A stretch of 11,618 nucleotides of DNA. Origin: CAZJWR01 sp964549765. GTDB taxonomy: Bacteria; Zixibacteria; MSB-5A5; GN15; JAAZOE01. Below, piece by piece: positions 6,461-11,618 of this stretch. The position numbers and the translations under genes are program-made. The stretch is taken from the NCBI GenBank assembly GCA_964549765.1, contig CAZJWR010000090.1, positions 1 to 11,618 of the forward strand, given 5' to 3'. Within the stretch, counting starts at the first letter, position 1. Each line of letters begins with the position of its first letter. The notes under the pieces were generated by a model that made no database searches, had not been told where the DNA came from, and worked only from the letters and a program-made list of their open reading frames with translations.

Positions 6461-7057
6461 ATGAACCGTTCAAAATTGTCGTATATTCTCCCCCTGGCGC
6501 TGATCGCCCTTACCATCGCCGGCTGTGTCTTTACCTCGACCGTCGTCATTACCCAGAAAGTCGCGCCGGACGTCAACGACGAGCCGATTACGCTTGTCGA
6601 TCAAGGATATCCTGCTGACACGCGCATTGAGGGCTGCGAGCAGCTCATCGATCTTACCAAAAACGCCACCTTCAACGACTTCAAGGCCAATATCAAAAAT
6701 ATCGATAACGTCGGTTTCTATCTTTCGGCGGAGAACAACCTGTTCTCGCCGACGATGTTTCAATTGTTTCTTGTTCCTGATACATCCAAGCATTATCTGT
6801 CGCCGCAGATGCTGGTGGATTCGCTGGCCGATCTCGTGCTGACGGGCGTGACTATTCCGGCCCGGTCGCAGGTTACTATCGACTGGAATGAATCGATGCA
6901 ATATATCACTAATCTCGACCTGTTCAAAGACGTCATTTCGGGCGGCGTTTTCAGCCTGTATCTGGCCGCACTCGATCCCCAGTCCGGAGCGCGTGACAAT
7001 TTCAATATCAAGGTCGATTCGCTGGTTTTCATTGTTACCCTGACCGGCAAAAAATGA
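6461..7057 (+). CDS. lipoprotein of unknown function
   Basis: A 198-residue protein with a lipoprotein signal peptide: two positive residues at 3 and 5, a hydrophobic core, and the lipobox IAGC with C22 as the lipidation site. The mature chain begins VFTSTVVITQ and has one more Cys (in IEGCEQL, about residue 59). The rest alternates strand-like segments, such as VGFYLSAENNLF and SLVFIVTLTGKK, with an LTGVTIPARSQVTIDW strand pair, which suggests a beta-sandwich. Residue +2 after the Cys is Val, so an outer-membrane destination is plausible by the E. coli rule, though such rules vary between phyla. GAGGAAG lies at good distance before the ATG. It is probably the partner of the barrel protein encoded just upstream. 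No family is recognised. Confidence 0.75.
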   Translation: MNRSKLSYILPLALIALTIAGCVFTSTVVITQKVAPDVNDEPITLVDQGYPADTRIEGCEQLIDLTKNATFNDFKANIKNIDNVGFYLSAENNLFSPTMFQLFLVPDTSKHYLSPQMLVDSLADLVLTGVTIPARSQVTIDWNESMQYITNLDLFKDVISGGVFSLYLAALDPQSGARDNFNIKVDSLVFIVTLTGKK

Positions 7058-7064
7058 TGTTGCG

Positions 7065-7085
7065 CGATCAAAGCGATCGGCTTTT
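7065..7085 (+). terminator. weak possible terminator after the lipoprotein gene
   Basis: CGATC (7065-7069) can pair with GATCG (7075-7079), or AAAGC (7070-7074) with GCTTT (7080-7084), ahead of a five-T run at 7081-7085. It sits directly after the stop at 7057, where a terminator is expected, but the stems are only 5 bp. Confidence 0.3.
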
Positions 7086-7379
7086 TGCACCGGTTTATTG
7101 CTGAGAAAGTCTGATATCTCGGGAAAACGGTACGGAAAACGGGAAATCCTCGCAGTTTCTGCGCGTACGACTCCCGCAACGGCAAAAGCGTATAGGATAT
7201 GCGAATACTTCCTATTGCGCTATCATACAATTAGTTAGCAGTATATCAAAAGAATCGACGCTATTTATCTCGCAATTCATGCGATAATATAAAAGTGCAA
7301 TGAAGAACCGGACGAGTGATGTATTTTATAATATACTGCGGTGTAACATCTTAGATAATTCTGCCCAACTTATGCGCAA
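7086..7379. other. gene-free AT-richer stretch
   Basis: No supported gene on either strand. It holds a direct repeat GGAAAACGG at 7122-7130 and 7134-7142, a small hairpin CGCAG-TTT-CTGCG at 7151-7163, and an isolated perfect TATAAT at 7327-7332 without a recognisable -35 box. Base composition falls well below the coding regions in the second half (about 7200-7350), as in promoter-rich spacers. Confidence 0.5.
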
Positions 7380-7396
7380 TTGGCACGAGTTTTGAT
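7380..7396 (+). promoter_or_regulatory. sigma54-like -24/-12 element
   Basis: TTGGCACG (7380-7387) followed after four bases by TTGAT (7392-7396) matches the sigma54 consensus TGGCACG-N4-TTGCW with correct spacing and a perfect -24 half. The -12 half has A in place of the conserved C. Predicted start is near 7406. No other copy was noticed in intergenic parts of the window, and no enhancer-binding regulator is encoded here. Confidence 0.4.
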
Positions 7397-7458
7397 CCCT
7401 TTATCTGACGAAGTTAGTTACTCTGTATGGCGGTGAAGGGTACTAATGAGGTGGGGAT

Positions 7459-7498
7459 GAGGAGTTCCTTTGTGAGGGAGGGACTCCTCTGTTTTTTT
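7459..7498 (+). terminator. strong intrinsic terminator upstream of the dockerin gene
   Basis: GAGGAGTTCC (7459-7468) pairs with GGGACTCCTC (7480-7489) over 10 bp with one T-G wobble and an 11-nt loop, followed by TG and seven T's (7492-7498). It is about 400 nt after the nearest upstream stop and 90 nt before the next start. It therefore more likely ends a short non-coding transcript or attenuates the downstream gene than closes the lipoprotein operon. Confidence 0.75.
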
Positions 7499-7588
7499 GT
7501 CCAATCGCACCCGACGTTTTTTTTCGACGAAATCACTTCTCAAACGTTATATTGACAGCAGGGAGGATGCTCCCGGAAAGAGCCAATC

Positions 7589-10432
7589 ATGCGATCAGTC
7601 ATCAGCTTCCTCGTGTTGTATCTGTCAATATCCGGCGTGTCGTGGGCGATTTCTCCCTATGTCGAGAAGGACCGTTCGTGGGATTTCACTTCCGCAGATT
7701 ACTGCTTCCAACGCATCAGCGACACGGTGGGCGGTTTATGGCTGGCACATTCCAACCGGATGGCAATAGGGCGCCCGTTCTGGCTCGATTATCCTTTTCC
7801 CGATGATGAAGAGCAAACCGGAAATCTGCCATACCCGTTTGACGCCAGTTTTCCGGGAGGCTCGGGAAAGGACTATTTGTATGCCGCCGGTCTCTGGGTC
7901 GGGGGTATCAAAGGCAATGATACGCTGGTTTCTCACGCCTTCGATTATGTTGCGCCCGTGCCGGAGCTGAATCCCCTGCCGTGCCCGGACGGGGCGTTTC
8001 AGACCGTGTCGGAGTGGGCCGACGTGGAGCATATCGCCGTCGCCTACGATACGATTATCATCGGCGACACACTGTATCGCTGCCAGGTGGGCGATTGCAA
8101 CGATTGGCGTCCGCTGGGGATCAAGGTGACGTCGCACAGTTACACGTGGGAGTCGCCGCCGTTTGATCGTTCCATTATCGTCGATTATACGGTGCAGAAT
8201 ATCGATTCTCTGCCCTTGGAGAAAGGCTGGGTCGGGATTTATTCCGACTGTGATATCGGCACCATACCGAGGGCATTTGCGGACGACGTGTCGGCATTCA
8301 TGAATGGGGCCTTTGACAGCTTGGGCAATTGGGTCGATCTGGATGTTGCCTATTCGTATGATCTGGACGGCGATCCCGGTACGTACAGTTTCATCGAGTA
8401 TTCGACCCGGGGCGCGTTCGGCGTCCAGGTTCTGGGGCTGTCCGTCTCGGATTACCGCGTCAATTTCAACTGGTGGGCGCTCAACGATCTCCCCGAATAC
8501 GATTGGGCGCCGCGCCAGCAGGATTTTATCATCCGCGACCTCGGCGGATCGTTCGCCACCGCCTACGGCGACAGCAATAAATATTTTGTTATGTCATATC
8601 CCGAAGTCGATTATCCTCAGATCGAGGCGGCCATCCCGCATCCCGGATGGGTCAACCCGGATTATCGCGGGGTCGCCGCCGCGAGCGGAATGGATACGAG
8701 ATTTCTCATCTCAGCCGGTCCCTTCGACCTGGATCCCGGGGAGGAAGTGACTTTCACGGTGGCCTATATCGCCGGCGATCATGTTATCACCAACGCCTAT
8801 GTCAATATGTGGTTCGATCCCGGCGATCCTTTGTCGGTATCCGATTATTATGAAGTCATGAATCTTCAGGATTTGCAGGAATCGGCGCTGGCGGCTAAAG
8901 CGATTTACGAAAACGGCTACACCCTGCCGCCGCCCGGTCCGCCGAAGGGCTTTCATCTGGACGAATTCGATGATACGTATGTATCCCTGATATGGTCTCC
9001 GAAACCCGGCCGTGATGTTGCCGGCTATGACGTGCTGCAAAGCCTGAATAACGGACCGTGGGATACGGCCGCCGTCAGGGCCGCCGACGATACCTCGGCG
9101 ATAATTGACGGTCTCGATCCCGCCTCGGAGTACACCTTCGCGGTGGCGTCATTCGACAGCGCCGGCGCCGTCGGAAAACCGTCCCCTTCGGTGTCGATGA
9201 TTCCGGGCCTGCCTCATGCCCCGGCGGGACTGACAGGGAACACGCAGCGTCTGTATCCTCAGTTAGCCTGGTCGCCGTCGATAGATCCCGACGTGAACCA
9301 ATATCGCGTGTATCGGGTCGAGGAGGGCGTCGCAGATACCGTCATGGTCGGACAACTGGGCGACACCGCCTATGTCGACCGCACAATTATTCCGGCGCGC
9401 GCCTATGACTATTATGTGACGGCCGTAACCGGGACGGAACTGGAATCTTTTCCCTCACCGTCGGTGCGGCTTATCCCGATGACGATGAATTCGGGAATTC
9501 TCGTCCTCAATTACAATTCCGGCGCCATTTCCGCCAACCTGCTTTTTAAAAACGCCTTTTTGGATTCGTTGATTTTCCGGGCGCTGGGTGGTTTGACGTA
9601 TAGGTATCGATTAGTTGATGATCAAAATCCCGTGACGCTCGACGAACTGGCCGATTATTCCCTGATCATAATCAGCATTGAAAATCGCAGCGGTTCTCTC
9701 ACGTTTGACTTGATCGATCTGATTGCGCCATACCTGGCCAACGGCGGCAAGGTTATTCTTTTGCTGCGCCACATCGGCATCAATCAGAATCCCACGTCCA
9801 CGCCGCACGTGCTACGCTTCGATCCGGCTTCATTTTTATCGCGATATCTGATGATCGATAGCGCCTATATCGGGCCGTTGACCGTTTTGCCGGGATACCA
9901 GCTTGCCGGCGATCTGATCGGCGCCGATCCTGAAATCGCCGATCTACCGTCGCTAAAATGGGACAGTGTCAGGATAAACCAGTTCGGATATGGGGTGCCG
10001 AACGGGATTCCCTACGCCGGCTATTTCTGGCCGCATCCGCCGGCGCAAATCATTTATCGCTACCGTTCCGCCAATCCCGACAGCACCACCCACGGACAAG
10101 TCGACGGCATTCGATATATCGGCGACGATTACAGCTTCTATGTATTGAATTTTCCCTTATCGCTGATGGAGATTGATTCGGCCGCGGCCATGCTGCGCGG
10201 AGCGGTGGTCGCTCTCGATGAGGATTTCATCTGCGGCGACGTCAACGAAGACGGGCGGTGCAATATCGGCGATGTTGTGTCTTTTATCCAATATCTCTAC
10301 GGGGGGGCCGAAGTTCCGGGTGTGTATCTGGCCGGCGATATCGATTGCAACGGCAGCCCCGAGCTTAGCGACATATTAATGCTGATCAACTATCTTTTCC
10401 GGAGCGGATTGTCGCCGGAATGCTGCCGCTGA
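7589..10432 (+). CDS. large secreted multidomain protein with FnIII and dockerin-like repeats
   Basis: A 947-residue exported protein. Signal peptide 1-20 (cleavage after VSWA). Residues about 30-440 form an unrecognised domain with LWVGGI (102-107), SYTW (184-187), YSYDLDGDP (255-263) and NFNWW (292-296), shared with the next gene. Two fibronectin type III domains follow (about 447-540 and 543-632), each with the Trp/Tyr pattern, for example LIWSPKPGRDVAGYDV. Residues 634-876 look like a Rossmann or class I amidotransferase-like (ThuA-type) domain: GILVLNY at its start, then YSLIIIS, YLANGGKVILLL and a late YVLNFPL. A dockerin-like pair of Ca-binding loops closes the chain: GDVNEDGRCNIGD (883-895) and GDIDCNGSPELSD (916-928), each followed by a helix with YLYGG or YLF. 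GGAAAGAG precedes the ATG. No cohesin is seen; in such bacteria dockerin tails may serve surface sorting or stability rather than a cellulosome. Confidence 0.85.
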   Translation: MRSVISFLVLYLSISGVSWAISPYVEKDRSWDFTSADYCFQRISDTVGGLWLAHSNRMAIGRPFWLDYPFPDDEEQTGNLPYPFDASFPGGSGKDYLYAAGLWVGGIKGNDTLVSHAFDYVAPVPELNPLPCPDGAFQTVSEWADVEHIAVAYDTIIIGDTLYRCQVGDCNDWRPLGIKVTSHSYTWESPPFDRSIIVDYTVQNIDSLPLEKGWVGIYSDCDIGTIPRAFADDVSAFMNGAFDSLGNWVDLDVAYSYDLDGDPGTYSFIEYSTRGAFGVQVLGLSVSDYRVNFNWWALNDLPEYDWAPRQQDFIIRDLGGSFATAYGDSNKYFVMSYPEVDYPQIEAAIPHPGWVNPDYRGVAAASGMDTRFLISAGPFDLDPGEEVTFTVAYIAGDHVITNAYVNMWFDPGDPLSVSDYYEVMNLQDLQESALAAKAIYENGYTLPPPGPPKGFHLDEFDDTYVSLIWSPKPGRDVAGYDVLQSLNNGPWDTAAVRAADDTSAIIDGLDPASEYTFAVASFDSAGAVGKPSPSVSMIPGLPHAPAGLTGNTQRLYPQLAWSPSIDPDVNQYRVYRVEEGVADTVMVGQLGDTAYVDRTIIPARAYDYYVTAVTGTELESFPSPSVRLIPMTMNSGILVLNYNSGAISANLLFKNAFLDSLIFRALGGLTYRYRLVDDQNPVTLDELADYSLIIISIENRSGSLTFDLIDLIAPYLANGGKVILLLRHIGINQNPTSTPHVLRFDPASFLSRYLMIDSAYIGPLTVLPGYQLAGDLIGADPEIADLPSLKWDSVRINQFGYGVPNGIPYAGYFWPHPPAQIIYRYRSANPDSTTHGQVDGIRYIGDDYSFYVLNFPLSLMEIDSAAAMLRGAVVALDEDFICGDVNEDGRCNIGDVVSFIQYLYGGAEVPGVYLAGDIDCNGSPELSDILMLINYLFRSGLSPECCR

Positions 10433-10600
10433 CGGTGAGCGTTGCGTATTTCACTGCCGCTTGACTTTTTCCACGGCGATACCGATATGAGCTCCGGAAC
10501 GAGATAGGGTATTGGTAAATCGTAATAGATAGACTATATTATAGATAGCCATGATATCCGCGGCGATTTCATCCAATCGCCGGGGCGAGGGGAATGTGTT
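10433..10600. other. spacer between the two paralogous genes
   Basis: 168 bp without a gene. It contains an imperfect hairpin just after the stop (CGGTGA at 10433-10438 with TCACTG at 10451-10456) that lacks an adjacent T-tract, and the promoter of the second gene. No clear terminator separates the two genes. Confidence 0.5.
10512..10540 (+). promoter_or_regulatory. sigma70-type promoter of the second paralog
   Basis: TTGGTA (10512-10517) and TATATT (10535-10540) with a 17-bp spacer predict a start near 10547 and a leader of about 54 nt. The surrounding sequence has repeated ATAGATAG elements (near 10525-10532 and 10541-10548) flanking the -10 box, which could be operator half-sites. Confidence 0.55.
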
Positions 10601-11618
10601 ATGGGGAGGAGATCATTTTATATGGCCGCAATTCTGGCGGTCTCCTATGCCGCCGGGTTGATCGCAGCGCCTGCCAGTGAGACATTCAAGCCCGCCGATC
10701 GATTGCCTACTGCGGTTTCATCCCCGGTACCGAAAATCCAGTCGGATCAATTGCGTCAATTGGCCGTCCATGACGCCGGGAAGCTGTATTGCCCGGTCGG
10801 GTGCGGCGGATTTGCGCCGGTTTCGAATTATCTTTCACCATACAGAGACCCCGAGACCGGATCGGAAATCGCGCGCGTGATCTTCCCTTCAGGGAGCGGA
10901 AATCAATATGTCTTCTCAGGCGACCTGTGGGTGGGCGGAATAGTCGGCGGAGATACGTTGGTATCCCAGGCGTTCGACAGCTGGTTTTCGGGATACAACC
11001 GGGAATTCTGGCCGTCGGATCCCTACGCCGGGGGAATTCACCGGACGGGTCGATTCGCCGACGACGAATTCGTGGCCGTCTTCACCGATACGATAACCGA
11101 TACGGCCTTTGTCGGCCGTCAGTTTCCATATGACGATTCGCCCCATATTCCGATGCACATCAAAGTCCGCCAAACAAGTTATTCCTGGAAGGATACGCTC
11201 TATGATAATTTCGTCATCTTTTCGTATATCATAGAAAATATCGGCACAGAGGTGATCTACGACGGATGGCTGGGCGTTGAAGTTGACCCGGATATTTACT
11301 ACGATACTACCGAGTCTTATACCGGTTACCAAGACGATTATTCAGGGCTTCTCGATACTCCTCTTTATGACGACGACCCATCATCGCGAGTGTTGATTCC
11401 CTATGCTTACGATGATGACGGCGATCCGTGGAACAATTGTTGGACGGATACGTCTATTCGCGGCGTCGTATCGCTGGTGCTTCTGGAAACGAGTATGGCC
11501 AATCCGCAGATCAACTACAATTGGTGGGTTTCCAGTATGCTCAATACGCTGAATTTCGGGCCGCGGCGGATCGGAACTCCCGAAGACCCGTTCCGGATTT
11601 TCGATCCGCCGATTCTAG
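10601..11618 (+). CDS. secreted protein paralogous to the dockerin protein (partial, 3' end outside window)
   Basis: An open frame of 339 codons runs to the right edge without a stop. Residues 1-25 are a signal peptide with an Arg-Arg n-region and a hydrophobic core ending near AAPA. Blocks line up in order with the N-terminal domain of the preceding 947-residue protein: FPSGSG...LWVGGI (95-114, there FPGGSG...LWVGGI), GDTLVSQAFD, SYSW (193-196), a strand ending IENIG, YAYDDDGDP (268-276), IRG near 286-288, NYNWW (305-309) and GPRR. The proteins are therefore paralogs from tandem duplication followed by strong divergence. Four Cys are visible (C64, C68, C280 among them). An alternative ATG at 10622 sits ten bases after GGAGGAG but would lose the positive n-region, so 10601 is preferred; the choice is not certain. 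The C-terminal domains are not visible. Confidence 0.8.
   Translation, partial: MGRRSFYMAAILAVSYAAGLIAAPASETFKPADRLPTAVSSPVPKIQSDQLRQLAVHDAGKLYCPVGCGGFAPVSNYLSPYRDPETGSEIARVIFPSGSGNQYVFSGDLWVGGIVGGDTLVSQAFDSWFSGYNREFWPSDPYAGGIHRTGRFADDEFVAVFTDTITDTAFVGRQFPYDDSPHIPMHIKVRQTSYSWKDTLYDNFVIFSYIIENIGTEVIYDGWLGVEVDPDIYYDTTESYTGYQDDYSGLLDTPLYDDDPSSRVLIPYAYDDDGDPWNNCWTDTSIRGVVSLVLLETSMANPQINYNWWVSSMLNTLNFGPRRIGTPEDPFRIFDPPIL

Noticed and set aside
6470..7090. Long open frame antisense to the lipoprotein gene (and similar ones at 1844-2398 and 821-1381, opposite ETF-QO)
   Set aside because: These mirror the codon pattern of the real genes, show no family motifs or ribosome sites, and the sense frames have clear signals.
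7100..7143. CTGAGA motif reminiscent of a TPP riboswitch
   Set aside because: The other conserved thi-box parts, such as the CTGATC...AATGCCAGCG segment, are absent, and no thiamine gene follows.
7427..7555. 42-codon frame crossing the terminator upstream of the dockerin gene
   Set aside because: It has no ribosome site and runs through the hairpin and T-tract, which give it a run of Phe; it looks like chance.
10433..10470. Hairpin after the dockerin gene as a terminator
   Set aside because: The stem is 6 bp with a wobble, the loop is 12 nt, and the T run lies about 9 bases away from the stem.

Overview
The window looks like a chromosomal segment of a Gram-negative bacterium. The evidence is an outer-membrane-type beta-barrel protein, a lipoprotein with a lipobox, and large Sec-exported proteins, one of which ends in a dockerin-like repeat pair. 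FnIII-plus-dockerin secreted proteins next to housekeeping genes of this kind resemble what is known from Zixibacteria and other FCB-related candidate phyla. That placement is inferred from style only, since no rRNA or other marker gene is present. No tRNA, CRISPR array, insertion sequence, phage gene or integrase was seen.

Left part (1-2375, + strand): a possible C-terminal tail of an upstream gene runs in from the left edge and touches an ArsC/Spx-like thioredoxin-fold protein. A well-formed sigma70-type promoter then drives a full-length electron-transfer flavoprotein:ubiquinone oxidoreductase (ETF-QO), which ends at a strong intrinsic terminator. No ETF subunit genes are in the window.

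Middle (2449-5600, - strand): a compact four-gene operon reads, in transcription order, XRE-cupin regulator, S-adenosylmethionine decarboxylase (speD), ornithine decarboxylase, spermidine synthase (speE). Together the three enzymes form a route from ornithine and SAM to spermidine. The regulator comes first, behind a near-consensus promoter (TTGACA, 17 bp, TATATA) whose spacer holds an 8-bp palindrome. This suggests an autoregulated polyamine operon.

The 308-bp divergent region 5600-5907 is rich in symmetry: a perfect 12-bp inverted repeat at 5719-5759 and a cluster of GACGGTT/AACCGT boxes over a good promoter (5844-5872). That promoter drives a two-gene unit encoding a small outer-membrane barrel protein and a lipoprotein of unknown function.

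Right part (7058-11618, + strand): a gene-poor 531-bp stretch holds a sigma54-like -24/-12 element and, about 55 bp after its predicted start point, a strong intrinsic terminator. This could be a small RNA or an attenuated leader. It is followed by a 947-residue secreted protein (novel N-terminal domain, two FnIII domains, an amidotransferase-like domain, dockerin-like repeats) and then by a second exported protein, cut by the window edge, whose N-terminal domain is clearly paralogous to that of the first.
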